From Merluccius polli (Eukaryota; Chordata; Actinopteri; Gadiformes; Merlucciidae), in contig JAOPHQ010004320.1 in NCBI GenBank assembly GCA_030340625.1, forward strand, positions 44,533 to 108,532: a stretch of DNA of 64,000 bases, written 5' to 3'. The notes beneath the pieces were generated by a model that was not told where the DNA came from, ran no database searches, and worked only from the letters and a program-made list of their open reading frames with translations. Below, one piece after another: positions 37,451 to 50,309 of this stretch (its first letter is position 1; each line of letters starts with the position of its first letter). Both the position numbers and the translations under genes were made by a program.

Positions 37451-40400
37451 ATCCAGACCCGGCCCAGTTCAGACCCGGCCCAGTTCAGACCCAGATCAGT
37501 TCAGACCCGGCCCAGTTCAGACCCAGATCAGTTCAGACCCAGACCAGTTCAGACCCAGACCAGTTCAGGCCCGGCCCAGTTCAGACCCAGACCAGTTCAG
37601 ACCCAGACCAGTTCAGACCCAGACCAGTTCAGGCCCGGACCAGTTCAGACCCAGACCAGTTCAGACCTAGACCAGTTCAGGCCCGGACCAGTTCAGACCC
37701 AGACCAGTTCAGACCTAGACCAGTTCAAGCCCGGCCCAGTTCACACCCAGACTAGTTCAGACCCGGACCAGTTTAGACCCGGCCCAGTTCAAAACTGGCC
37801 CGGTTCAGACCCGGACCAGTTCAGACCCGGCCCAGTTCAGACCCAGACCAGTTCAGGCCCAGTCCAGTTCAGACCCAGATCAGTTCAGACCCGGCCCAGT
37901 AAAGACCCAGACCAGTTCAGACCCGGCCCAGTTCAGACCCAGATCAGTTCAGACCTGGCCCAGTTCAGACCCAGACCAGTTCAGACCCAGACCAGTTCAG
38001 GCCCGGCCCAGTTCACACCCAGACTAGTTCAGACCCGGACCAGTTTAGACCCGGCCCAGTTCAAAACTGGCCCGGTTCAGACCCGGCCCAGTTCAGACCC
38101 GGCCCAGTTCAGACCCAGACCAGTTCAGGCCCAGCCCAGTTCAGACCCAGATCAGTTCAGACCCGGCCCAGTAAAGACCCAGACCAGTTCAGACCCGGCC
38201 CAGTTCAGACCCAGATCAGTTCAGACCCAGACCAGTTCAGACCCAGACCAGTTCAGGCCCGGCCCAGTTCAGACCCAGACCAGTTCAGACCCAGACCAGT
38301 TCAGACCCGGACCAGTTCAGGCCCGGCCCAGTTCAGACCCAGACCAGTTCAGACCCAGATCGGTTCAGACCCGGACCAGTTCAGACCCGGCCCAGTTCAG
38401 ACCCAGACCAGTTCAGGCCCGGCCCAGTTCACACCCAGACTAGTTCAGACCCGGACCAGTTTAGACCCGGCCCAGTTCAAAACTGGCCCGGTTCAGACCC
38501 GGACCAGTTCAGACCCGGCCCAGTTCAGACCCAGACCAGTTCAGGCCCAGTCCAGTTCAGACCCAGATCAGTTCAGACCCGGCCCAGTAAAGACCCAGAC
38601 CAGTTCAGACCCGGCCCAGTTCAGACCCAGATCAGTTCAGACCTGGCCCAGTTAAGACCCAGACCAGTTCAGACCCAGACCAGTTCAGGCCCGGCCCAGT
38701 TCACACCCAGACTAGTTCAGACCCGGACCAGTTTAGACCCGGCCCAGTTCAAAACTGGCCCGGTTCAGACCCGGCCCAGTTCAGACCCGGCCCAGTTCAG
38801 ACCCAGACCAGTTCAGGCCCAGCCCAGTTCAGACCCAGATCAGTTCAGACCCGGCCCAGTAAAGACCCAGACCAGTTCAGACCCGGCCCAGTTCAGACCC
38901 AGATCAGTTCAGACCTGGCCCAGTTCAGACCCAGACCAGTTCAGACCCAGATCAGTTCAGACCCAGACCAGTTCAGACCCAGACCAGTTCAGACCCGGAC
39001 CAGTTCAGACCCAGATCGGTTCAGACCCGGACCAGTTCAGACCCGGCCCAGTTCAGACCCAGACCAGTTCAGGCCCGGCCCAGTTCACACCCAGACTAGT
39101 TCAGACCCGGACCAGTTTAGACCCGGCCCAGTTCAAAACTGGCCCAGTTCAGACCCGGCCCAGTTCAGACCCAGACCAGTTCAGGCCCAGCCCAGTTCAG
39201 ACCCAGATCAGTTCAGACCCAGACCAGTTCAGACCCGGCCCAGTTCAGACCCAGACTAGTTCAGACCCAGACTAGTTCAGACCCGGCCCAGTTCAGACCC
39301 GGCCCAGTTCAGACCCGGACCAGTTCAGACCCGGCCCAGTTCAGACCCGGACCAGTTCAGACCCGGACCAGTTCAGACCCGGCCCAGTAAAGACCCAGAC
39401 CAGTTCAGACCCGGCCCAGTTCAGACCCAGATCAGTTCAGACCTGGCCCAGTTCAGACCCAGACCAGTTCAGACCCAGACCAGTTCAGGCCCGGCCCAGT
39501 TCACACCCAGACTAGTTCAGACCCGGACCAGTTTAGACCCGGCCCAGTTCAAAACTGGCCCGGTTCAGACCCGGCCCAGTTCAGACCCAGCCCAGTTCAG
39601 ACCTAGACCAGTTCAGACCCGGCCCAGTTCAGACCCGGCCCAGTTCAGACCCAGACCAGTTCAGACCCAGATCAGTTCAGACCCAGACCAGTTCAGACCC
39701 AGACCAGTTCAGGCCCGGCCCAGTTCAGACCCAGACCCGGACCAGTTTAGACCCGGCCCAGTTCAGACCCGGCCCAGTTCAGACCCAGACCAGTTCAGGC
39801 CCGGCCCAGTTCACACCCAGACTAGTTCAGACCCGGACCAGTTCAGACCCGGCCCAGTTCAGACCCAGACCAGTTCAGACCCAGACCAGTTCAGGCCCGG
39901 CCCAGTTCACACCCAGACTAGTTCAGACCCGGACCAGTTTAGACTGGCCCAGTTCAGACCCGGCCCAGTTCAGACCCGGCCCAGTTCAGGCCCAGCCCAG
40001 TTCAGACCCAGATCAGTTCAGACCCAGATCAGTTCAGACCCGGCCCAGTAAAGACCCAGACCAGTTCAGACCCGGCCCAGTTCAGACCCGGACCAGTTCA
40101 GACCCAGACCAGTTCAGACCCGGACCAGTTCAGACCCGGACCAGTTCAGACCCAGCCCAGTTCAGACCTAGACCAGTTCAGACCCGGCCCAGTTCAGACC
40201 CGGCCCAGTTCAGACCCAGACCAGTTCAGACCCAGATCAGTTCAGACCCAGACCAGTTCAGACCCAGACCAGTTCAGACCCAGACCAGTTCAGGCCCGGC
40301 CCAGTTCAGACCCAGACCAATTCAGACCCAGATCGGTTCAGACCCGGCCCAGTTCAGACCCAGACCAGTTCAGGCCCGGCCCAGTTCACACCCAGACTAG

Positions 40401-41010
40401 TTCAGACCCGGACCAGTTTAGACCCGGCCCAGTTCAGACCCGGCCCAGTTCAGACCCGGCCCAGTTCAGACCCAGACCAGTTCAGGCCCGGCCCAGTTCA
40501 CACCCAGACTAGTTCAGACCCGGACCAGTTTAGACCCGGCCCAGTTCAAAACTGGCCCAGTTCAGACCCGGCCCAGTTCAGACCCAGCCCAGTTCAGACC
40601 CAGACCAGTTCAGACCTGGCCCAGTTCAGACCCAGACCAGTTCAGACCCAGATCAGTTCAGACCCAGACCAGTTCAGACCCAGACCAGTTCAGACCCAGA
40701 CCAGTTCAGACCCAGATCGGTTCAGACCCGGACCAGTTCAGACCCGGCCCAGTTCAGACCCAGACCAGTTCAGGCCCGGCCCAGTTCAGACCCGGACCAG
40801 TTCAGACCCGGCCCAGTTCAGACCCAGACCAGTTCAGGCCCGGCCCAGTTCAGACCCAGATCAGTTCAGACCCGGCCCAGTAAAGACCCGGACCAGTTCA
40901 GACCCAGATCAGTTCAGACCCGGCCCAGTAAAGACCCGGACCAGTTCAGACCCAGATCAGTTCAGACCCGGCCCAGTAAAGACCCGGACCAGTTCAGACC
41001 CGGCCCAGTT
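37451..41010 (+). repeat. 16-bp satellite with higher-order structure
   Basis: The unit is close to CAGTTCAGACCCGGCC, with CCAGAC and CCGGAC variants. The marker AAAACTGGCC lies at 37791, 38063, 38479, 38751, 39135 and 39551. The gaps of 272, 416, 272, 384 and 416 are all multiples of 16, which shows multi-unit block duplication. Register is lost between 39551 and 40548. Confidence 0.95.
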
Positions 41011-41078
41011 CAGGCAAAGGTTGTGGCTTCCTCATGAATATTAATTTCTCTGATAGGCTGAGACGCGACCTGCCACAC

Positions 41079-41943
41079 GGTAATCAATACAATAATGAAC
41101 CGATCATCAACAATAGGTAATCAATACAATAATGAACCGATCATCAACAATAGGTAATCAATAATGAACCGATCATCAACAATAGGTAATCAATAATGAA
41201 CCGATCATCAACAATAGGTAATCAATACAATAATGAACCGATCATCAACAATAGGTAATCAATAATGAACCGATCATCAACAATAGGTAATCAATAATGA
41301 ACCGATCATCAACAATAGGTAATCAATAATGAACCGATCATCAACAATAGGTAATCAATAATGAACCGATCATCAACAATAGGTAATCAATACAATAATG
41401 AACCGATCATAAACAATAGGTAATCAATAATGAACCCATCATAAACAATAGGCAATCAATAATGAACCGATCATCAACAATAGGTAATCAATAATGACCC
41501 GATCATCAGCAATAGGTAATCAATACAATAATGAACCGATCATAAACAATAGGTAATCAATACAGTAATGAACCGATCATCAACAATAGGTAATCAATAA
41601 TGAACCGATCATCAACAATAGGTAATCAATACAGTAATGAACCGATCATCAACAATAGGTAATCAATAATGAACCGATCATCAACAATAGGTAATCAATA
41701 ATGACCCGATCATCAGCAATAGGTAATCAATACAATAATGAACCGATCATAAACAATAGGTAATCAATACAGTAATGAACCGATCATCAACAATAGGTAA
41801 TCAATAATGAACCGATCATCAACAATAGGTAATCAATACAGTAATGAACCGATCATCAACAATAGGTAATCAATAATGAACCGATCATCAACAATAGGTA
41901 ATCAATACAGTAATGAACCGATCATCAACAATAGGTAATCAAT
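41079..41943 (+). repeat. 32/37-bp minisatellite
   Basis: Units of GGTAATCAATAATGAACC plus GATCATCAACAATA (32 bp) alternate with a form that has ACAAT or ACAGT inserted (37 bp). The short stretch before it (41011-41078) is anonymous. Confidence 0.95.
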
Positions 41944-42032
41944 ATGTCCCCTTTATTCAGAAATATCACCAAATATACATAATATATATTACATGTATAA
42001 CATTTGTTATATATTTTATATTAACTTAATTA

Positions 42033-42325
42033 GTGTGAATGCTGGAGCATTCACACTCTAGATATCTGAATCTTTATTATTTTTATTTTTATTTTTATTT
42101 TTATTTTTATTTTTATTCTTCTTCCGCCCGTTTTTTGGCACTCTTCTCCTTCTTCATATTTTCAGCTACAGAAACCATTCAAATATCAAAATGTTCATAT
42201 TTATTACGACATGATGGCTATCTATTCACATTCTTCATATTAATTCAACTTTTCAAATTATTCTACTTTTTCCACCTTTATTTTTCCAATACAAATCAAT
42301 GGGCGGACGGCGAAGCCGTCCGCCC
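42033..42325. mobile_element. Hairpin-bounded AT-rich element (MITE-like)
   Basis: A perfect 10-bp hairpin, GTGTGAATGC-TGGA-GCATTCACAC (42033-42056), lies at one side. A perfect 11-bp hairpin, GGGCGGACGGC-GAA-GCCGTCCGCCC (42301-42325), lies at the other. Between them are a TTTTTA repeat (about 42079-42115) and AT-rich sequence. Part of the same sequence, ending AATCAATGGGCGGA, recurs at about 44162-44198, so it is dispersed. I cannot name the family. Confidence 0.5.
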
Positions 42326-42344
42326 AGCCTCTTAATTCTTCACA

Positions 42345-42800
42345 TTCTTTACGTCGTAACTAATTCAAATTTCAACCTTTTCCCATCGTTCAAACAATTA
42401 AACAAATCTAGAGATTTGTATCTATCTAGCCGTGTTCACGAAATTTCGATAGCTGTTATACTTTTTTCTGTATCGCAGTTTTAGTTTCAAATCGTCATAT
42501 TCTACCGTTCGTCCCATTGTAACCGGCGGACCTTCTACTGTTTTAACACGTCGTAACTAATTCATTCACATTTCAACCGCTAACCTTCATTCAAAAAATG
42601 TCACTAATCTACAGATTTGTATATTCAATAATAACGATATCCAAACTAAATTTCGATAGCATTTATATTTATTCAGAATCACAGTTTACACATCGATTAC
42701 ACATTGATCTCTGGCCTAACTAAATCAATTCTCAATCGTTTACCTTCGTTCAAAAAATGTACAGACTTGTATATCCCATAATATCCAATCAAAAGGGGTC
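42345..42800. repeat. Degenerate ~190-bp repeat, about three diverged copies
   Basis: ACGTCGTAACTAATTCA occurs at about 42350 and 42549, and a looser match (GGCCTAACTAAATCAATT) at about 42714. Each is followed by a CATTCAA- or CGTTCAAA-type segment, AGATTTGTAT or AGACTTGTAT, and in two cases AAATTTCGATAGC. Divergence is much higher than in the other arrays. Confidence 0.55.
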
Positions 42801-42960
42801 CACCGATCAAAAGAATCAATGGGTTTCATTAAATTAATCCGAGTTGTGAATAATATCATGTGAAGTCCGTTGCTCACTGTCTGTATGCTGGCTGTCGTAA
42901 ATCTTCCGCTGCCGTAAAACGACGTTCACGTTCGAGCGTCATGGCGTCACCGCGGAGCTA
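42801..42960. other. Anonymous spacer
   Basis: This is non-repetitive and slightly CpG-rich toward 42890-42960. No gene is supported. Confidence 0.4.
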
Positions 42961-44155
42961 CGGCCGACGGGGGGGGGCGGGGGCGGGCAATAGTAACACA
43001 AACAAACACACCGCGGACCTACGGGGGGGGGGGGGTGCCCGCAATAGTAACACAAACAAACACACCGCGGACCTACGGGGGGGGGGGGTGCCCGCAATAG
43101 TAACACAAACAAACACACCGCGGACCTACGGGGGGGGTGCCCGCAATAGTAAACACAAACACACCGCGGACCTGCGGGGGGGGGGGGGTGCCCGCAATAG
43201 TAACACAAACACACACACCGCGGACCTACGGGGGGGGTGCCCGCAATAGTAACACAAACACACACACCGCGGACCTACGGGGGGGGGGGTGCCCGCAATA
43301 GTAACACAAACACACACACCGCGGACCTACGGGGGGGGGGGGTGCCCGCAATAGTAACACAAACAAACACACCGCGGACCTACGGGGGGGGGGGGGGTGC
43401 CCGCAATAGTAACACAAACAAACACACCGCGGACCTACGGGGGGGGGGTGCCCGCAATAGTAACACAAACAAACACACCCGCGGACCTACGGGGGGGGAC
43501 CGCGGACCTACGGGGGGGGGGGGTGCCCGCAATAGTAACACAAACAAACACACCGCGGACCTACGGGGGGGGGGTGCCCGCAATAGTAACACAAACAAAC
43601 ACACCGCGGACCTACGGGGGGGACCGCGGACCTACGGGGGGGGGGGGTGCCCGCAATAGTAACACAAACAAACACACCGCGGACCTACGGGGGGGGGTGC
43701 CCGCAATAGTAACACAAACAAACACACCCCGCGGACCTACGGGGGGGGGGGGGGGGGGGGGGTGCCCGCAATAGTAACACAAACAAACACACCGCGGACC
43801 TACGGGGGGGGGGTGCCCGCAATAGTAACACAAACAAACACACCGCGGACCTACGGGGGGGGACCGCGGGACCTACGGGGGGGGGGGGGGGGGGTGCCCG
43901 CAATAGTAACACAAACAAACACACCGCGGACCTACGGGGGGGGGGGGGGGGGGGGGGTGCCCGCAATAGTAACACAAACAAACACACCGCGGACCTACGG
44001 GGGGGGGGGGGGGGTGCCCGCAATAGTAACACAAACAAACACACCGCGGACCTACGGCCGGGGGGGGGGGGGGGGGGGGGGGCTGCCCCCAATAGTAACA
44101 CAAACACACCGCGGACCTACGGCTGGGGGGGGGGGGGGGTGCCCGCAATAGTAAA
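42961..44155 (+). repeat. G-run VNTR
   Basis: Units of about 47-66 bp read CCGCGGACCTACGGGG, then a G run of 7 to about 24 bases, then GTGCCCGCAATAGTAACACA and AACAAACACA. The length differs mainly in the G run. Frames of 60-140 codons on both strands are artefacts of the repeat. Confidence 0.95.
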
Positions 44156-44194
44156 TTGTAGTATACATTTATTTTTCCAATATAAATCAATGGG

Positions 44195-44610
44195 CGGAAT
44201 TCAGCTACTACTACAATTTCAACTACTTCTACTACTTTGATAATTCTACTATTTCAGCTTCTACTACTACTTTCAGATTCTTCTACTATTTCAGCTTCTT
44301 CTACTACTTTCAGATTCTTCTACTATTTCAGCTTCTACTACTACTTTCAGATTCTTCTACTATTTCAGCTTCTACTACTACTTTCAGATTCTTCTACTAT
44401 TTCAGCTTCTACTACTACTTTCAGATTCTTCTACTATTTCAGCTTCTACTACTACTTTCAGCTTCTTCTACTATTTCAGCTTCTACTACTACTTTCAGAT
44501 TCTTCTACTATTTCAGCTTCTACTACTACTTTCAGATTCTTCTACTATTTCAGCTTCTACTACTACTTTCAGATTCTTCTACTATTTCAGCTTCTACTAC
44601 TACTTTCAGA
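44195..44610 (+). repeat. 37-bp pyrimidine-rich minisatellite
   Basis: TTCTACTATTTCAGCTTC followed by TACTACTACTTTCAGAT recurs every 37 bases (44351, 44388, 44425). A phenylalanine/tyrosine-rich open frame crosses it because 3 x 37 is a multiple of 3, and it is not a gene. It lies downstream of the NLR stop codon. The nearest AATAAA on the minus strand is at 44168-44173, a possible but unproven polyadenylation signal. Confidence 0.9.
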
Positions 44611-44614
44611 TTCT

Positions 44615-44762
44615 TCAGATCAATTCATTTTATATTTCTGCTTTGCGCTTATCATTCAGCTTCCAGCATTCACACGCGTTTTCTGCAGGAAATGCATTTT
44701 CTAGTTAACAGATGTGTTCGCTCATTTCTGCTCGTGATGTTTGGCGGTGAGATGATCATAAA
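44615..44762. other. Likely NLR 3' UTR start
   Basis: Non-repetitive sequence directly after the stop codon on the minus strand. No close AATAAA was seen before the 37-bp array. Confidence 0.4.
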
Positions 44763-45313
44763 CTACAGCCCACACAGAGACACTGAGTCACCAGGACCAG
44801 AACCATAGAACCCAAACCCAGGGAGGAGGTCCTCCTGGGTGAATGTGGTGTGGAGGTGTGTCAGTGTGTGTGAGGACCCTCCTACACCTGGGGACACTCT
44901 GTAGAAGGACAGAGAGCCAGCAGGCCGGTCCACAAACACTCCTACTCTGGTGGAGACAGGGGGGGGGAGACGGATGAGTGTTCTACTACCGTTGTAACAG
45001 ACAGTGTAATGACCATCATAACACTCAAGTCTCCAGGACTTGTTGTTCCCTCCAAGCCTGCTGTCACCACCCCCTCCTCTCCTTGTGATTCCTCTGTATG
45101 TCACTCCTATATCAACAGGTCCTCTCCACTCCACCTCCCAGTAACAGCGGCCAGTCAGACCCTCTCTACACAACACCTGGTACCTGGAGTCAAATCTGTC
45201 TGGGTGGTCAGGATGAGACTGATCCTCTTCAACCCTCATCACCTCCCTGTGGTCCTCAGACAGAGAGAGACGTCTGTGGGCTGTGTTTGGGTCCAGTGTG
45301 AGTCCACAGGCAT
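44763..45313 (-). CDS. NLR B30.2 (PRY-SPRY) terminal exon (551 bp)
   Basis: It encodes the ligand- or partner-binding B30.2 domain at the receptor C-terminus. The exon starts after CTCCCCTCAG. The PRY part is LTLDPNTAHRRLSLSED. The SPRY part has GRCYWEVEWRG, SLSFYRVSPG and LLPGFGFYG, with stop TAG at 44763. The first two bases complete Tyr with the linker exon. The size and motifs are complete for a fish NLRC B30.2 exon. TRIM proteins share the domain, but the linker exon and phase tie it to this NLR. Confidence 0.9.
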
Positions 45314-45557
45314 CTGAGGGGAGAACAAGACATGATTAGGGGCTGAAGGTCCATTCCCGGTTTTCCGGTCCGGTCCGGTGCACCGGCCTAAACCGGTTTG
45401 ATGTGGTGCAAACCGACTGAACCGGCATTTGTCCTGAAGAGACCGGTCCAAAAGTCTCCCAGATCCAACTTGTATTGTGTTGTAATCAGCAGGAGGACAG
45501 GTGATGAACATGATGTGATGTTTAGTGTTGTTAGATGATTATGATGTTTAGATGTTT

Positions 45558-45593
<36 letters not shown>

Positions 45594-48500
45594 TACCACC
45601 ATCATTACCACCATCATTACCACCATCATCACCATCATCATCATCACCAACACAGACATCACCACAGAGTAACAAACATATATCCTGTGATGGGCTGTAG
45701 TGGAATAGTGTGCTGTGACTTTTATAAGCCACAGTGCGTATCGTTTATAAGATCATTAAAGTTAAAGTTCATTCAAATCCCATGTGTGTGTGAGTGGCCG
45801 TCAAAACATTGAAACCTAGAAAAATATATGAACTGCATCTCCTCCCACAATATTAACACTACACACATTATACATCCATGTACATGTATATGTACACAAT
45901 ACACACAACATGTATGTGTATGTACATGTATATGTACACAATACACACAACATGTATGTGTATGTACATGTATATGTACACAATACACACAACATGTATG
46001 TGTATGTACATGTATATGTACACAATACACACAACATGTGTGTGTATGTATATGTACACAACACACACAACATGTATGTGTATATACATGTACATGTACA
46101 CAATACACACAACATGTTGTGTGTATATGTACATGTACACAATACACACATGTGTGTGTATGTACATGTATATGTACACAATACACACAACATGTGTGTG
46201 TATGTATATGTACACAGTACACAATACACACGTGTGTGTATGTACATGTATATGTACACAATACACACAACATGTGTGTGTATTGTGTTCAGTTAGTAGC
46301 ATTGGCATCTCCACTGTATCCAGGAAGTGTGGAGGCCATGCATCTCCTCACTTCCTTCTTGTGCACATCCCTTAGTTGTGTTGCGTCCTTGCAGACATGT
46401 CCACTTCCCCCCTTAGTGTGATGCTAATGAACCTGGCCTTGGCCTTGGCCAGGTCACTCCCCTCACCTTTTGTCTCCCTGGTTGTTACTGTCCCTCTAAC
46501 TGTGTTCACACCGAGAGCACAAAGAGGAATCCTCCTTGTCCACTCCACCTTGTCCACTCCGCCTTGTCCACTACGCCTTGTCCACTCCGCCTTGTCCACT
46601 CCTCCTTGTCCACTACGCCTTGTCCACTCCGCCTTGTCCACTCCTCCTTGTCCACTCCACCTTGTCCACTCCACCTTGTCCACTCCTCCTTGTCCACTCC
46701 TCCTTGTCCACTCCGCCTTGTCCACTCCGCCTTGTCCACTCCACCTTGTCCACTCCACCTTGTCCACTCCTCCTTGTCCACTCCACCTTGTCCACTCCGC
46801 CTTGCCCACTCCTCCTTGTCCACTCCGCCTTGTCCACTCCTCCTTGTCCACTCCTCCTTGTCCACTCCACCTTGTCCACTCCACCTTGTCCACTCCTCCT
46901 TGTCCACTCCACCTTGTCCACTCCACCTTGTCCACTCCGCCTTGTCCACTACGCCTTGTCCACTCCGCCTTGTCCACTCCTCCTTGTCCACTCCACCTTG
47001 TCCACTCCACCTTGTCCACTCCTCCTTGTCCACTCCTCCTTGTCCACTCCGCCTTGTCCACTCCGCCTTGTCCACTCCACCTTGTCCACTCCACCTTGTC
47101 CACTCCTCCTTGTCCACTCCACCTTGTCCACTCCGCCTTGCCCACTCCTCCTTGTCCACTCCGCCTTGTCCACTCCTCCTTGTCCACTCCTCCTTGTCCA
47201 CTCCACCTTGTCCACTCCACCTTGTCCACTCCTCCTTGTCCACTCCACCTTGTCCACTCCACCTTGTCCACTCCTCCTTGTCCACTCCACCTTGTCCACT
47301 CCACCTTGTCCACTCCACCTTGTCCACTCCTCCTTGTCCACTCCACCTTGTCCACTCCACCTTGCCCACTCCACCTTGTCCACTCCTCCTTGTCCACTCC
47401 TCCTTGTCCACTCCGCCTTGTCCACTCCGCCTTGTCCACTCCACCTTGTCCACTCCACCTTGTCCACTCCTCCTTGTCCACTCCACCTTGTCCACTCCGC
47501 CTTGCCCACTCCACCTTGTCCACTCCGCCTTGTCCACTCCTCCTTGTCCACTCCTCCTTGTCCACTCCACCTTGTCCACTCCACCTTGTCCACTCCTCCT
47601 TGTCCACTCCACCTTGTCCACTCCACCTTGTCCACTCCTCCTTGTCCACTCCACCTTGTCCACTCCACCTTGTCCACTCCACCTTGTCCACTCCTCCTTG
47701 TCCACTCCACCTTGTCCACTCCACCTTGCCCACTCCACCTTGTCCACTCCTCCTTGTCCACTCCTCCTTGTCCACTCCGCCTTGTCCACTCCGCCTTGTC
47801 CACTCCTCCTTGTCCACTACGCCTTGTCCACTACGCCTTGTCCACTCCTCCTTGTCCACTCCACCTTGTCCACTCCACCTCAGTCGCTTTTGTCCCCTTC
47901 AGAATGTTCGTTCTTGCTTTGTTTTAATTTAAAGGGCCAGCGCGCCGCACGCGCTGAACACCACCACGCAACTACTGCTGTAGCACAGCCCAGTTACCGA
48001 CACCGTTGATCACAGAGAGTTACTTGATGGAGAGTTACTTGATGGAGAGTTACTTGATGGAAAGTTACTTGATGGAAAGTTACTTGATGGAGAGTTACTT
48101 GATGGAAAGTTACTTGATGGAAAGTTACTTGATGGAGAGTTACTTGATGGAAAGTTACTTGATGGAGAGTTACTTGATGGAAAGTTACTTGATGGAGAGT
48201 TACTTGATGGAAAGTTACTTGATGGAGAGTTACTTGATGGAAAGTTACTTGATGGAAAGTTACTTGATGGAGAGTTACTTGATGGAAAGTTACTTGATGG
48301 AGAGTTACTTGATGGAGAGTTACTTGATGGAGAGTTACTTGATGGAGAGTTACTTGATGGAAAGTTACTTGATGGAAAGTTACTTGATGGAGAGTTACTT
48401 GATGGAGAGTTACTTGATGGAGAGTTACTTGATGGAGAGTTACTTGATGGAATGTTACTTGATGGAAAGTTACTTGATGGAGAGTTACTTGATGGAAAGT

Positions 48501-50238
48501 TACTTGATGGAAAGTTACTTCATAAAGTCATTAGAAACAGAATTACTCCCCAATTATACCATGGTCTGGGTGAATACTAGATTCTGATTGGCTGGAGAGT
48601 GTAGGTTATATTTATACCATGGTCTGGGTGAATACTGGATTCTGATTGGCTGGAGGATGTAGGTTATATTTATACCATGGTCTAGGTGAATACTGGATTC
48701 TGATTGGCTGGAGGATGTAGGTTATATTTATACCATGGTCTGGGTGAATACTGGATTCTGATTGGCTGGAGGATGTAGGTTATATTTATACCATGGTCTG
48801 GGTGAATACTGGATTCTGATTGGCTGGAGGGTGTAGGTTATATTTATACCATGGTCTGGGTGAATACTGGATTCTGATTGGCTGGAGGATGTAGGTTATA
48901 TTTATACCATGGTCTGGGTGAATACTGGATTCTGATTGGCTGGAGGGTGTAGGTTATATTTATACCATGGTCTGGGTGAATACTGGATTCTGATTGGCTG
49001 GAGGGTGTAGGTTGAAAAGTGTTAATGTACACCTAGGAAAGACGTTGACACTATGAAGACGCTATGGCCGCGTTGCTTGGCAACGCCTGCATACGGGAGA
49101 TATTAAATAGTCCGCTCGACTTGTAAACATAAAAAACCCTCACGATTTGAACTCTAAAACACATTAAAGTATTATTTATGGATTAAATATTTCTTTCTTT
49201 CGTAAGTGACCATGGTATAAGCGGAAGCAACCGTCCGACGCGATCCGCGTCGTCCATTCATTTCTGTTATTGGACACCTCGTCGTTATCGCTTACTTACT
49301 CCCCAATCATATTTACGGAAATGATCATCCCAAATAAACACCGATTTTGCCAAATGTAATGTCAGATCATAGAGGACATCATAGAGGTGTTCTGCTACGG
49401 CAGCAATCAGCATTTCCAGCGACGTCTTGAAACGAATGTTTGGTAGGAACTAAGTTACGCGGGTTGTTGTCTGGGACAGATCTGACTGAGGGACGACGGC
49501 AGAACGAGACATCCCCATTGGCTATCGATGGATTTTCCACCTTTCCCTCCTCATTTACATAAAGTTGGAGGATTTTTAACTTTTTTTATCCTCCTAAGTC
49601 GCCGAGTCCACCGCCTCCGCCGATTCCTCTTTTCCCTCTTTGTCCGCCTGGCGCCCAAAACACACTGAATGACTTCCGGGATCATTTTCCTCTTTGTGCG
49701 CTTTCGGTGTGAACGCACAGTAAGAGTCATGTCCACCCATTGTCTCTCTGAAGAGGTTAATGCTCCCATGTGTCTTCAATGAAGTGTCCATCTAAATAGT
49801 GAGTGTGTTGTGATCCAACTAAACAGACACTTACACTTCCTTAGAGCTGGTCTCAGCCTCCCCACTCCACCATGCTCCACACTGGGGGGGAAACACAGTG
49901 AGAGCAGCATGTTGGCTTTAAACATGGAAACATTCACCTTCATCATCTGCTGGATCATCACTTTCTACACAACATGAGTTACAGTTACACTTCATCTAGC
50001 AGGCGGCTGAATCCTTGGAGGAGACATTGTCTCACTGAGTGGTGAGCTGTCCTCTCCATACCTGAGAGTGTCCAGTCTCCAGCCTGGATCCTCCAGTCCA
50101 GCAGAGAGCAGCGTAACTCCTGAGTCTCCTGCAGGGTGATTGTAGCTCAGGTCCAGCTCTCTCAGATGGGAGGGGTTGGAGCTCAGAGCTGAGGCCAGAG
50201 AAGCACAGCCTTCCTGTGTGACCATGCAGCCAGACAAC

Positions 50239-50309
<71 letters not shown>

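Noticed and set aside
36835..37755. Proline-rich and glycine-rich frames of 100-227 codons
   Set aside because: They follow from the G-rich tract and the 16-bp satellite and have no start context or domain.
42860..44190. Cys/Tyr- and Asn/Thr-rich frames over the G-run VNTR
   Set aside because: The frame shifts with each change in G-run length, which is incompatible with a real protein.
46372..47932. Long open frames (up to 518 codons) of repeated Ser-Thr-Pro-Cys or Lys-Glu-Trp-Thr type
   Set aside because: They are simple translations of a 14-bp repeat and are open in nearly every frame. The DNA lies in an NLR intron.
48006..48587. 193-codon frame of repeated SYLME
   Set aside because: It translates a 15-bp repeat with no other support and lies antisense in an intron.
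49551..49791. Arg/Lys-rich minus-strand frame ending VKNPPTLCK
   Set aside because: It is short, lies in an intron between confirmed NLR exons and has no splice support or family match.
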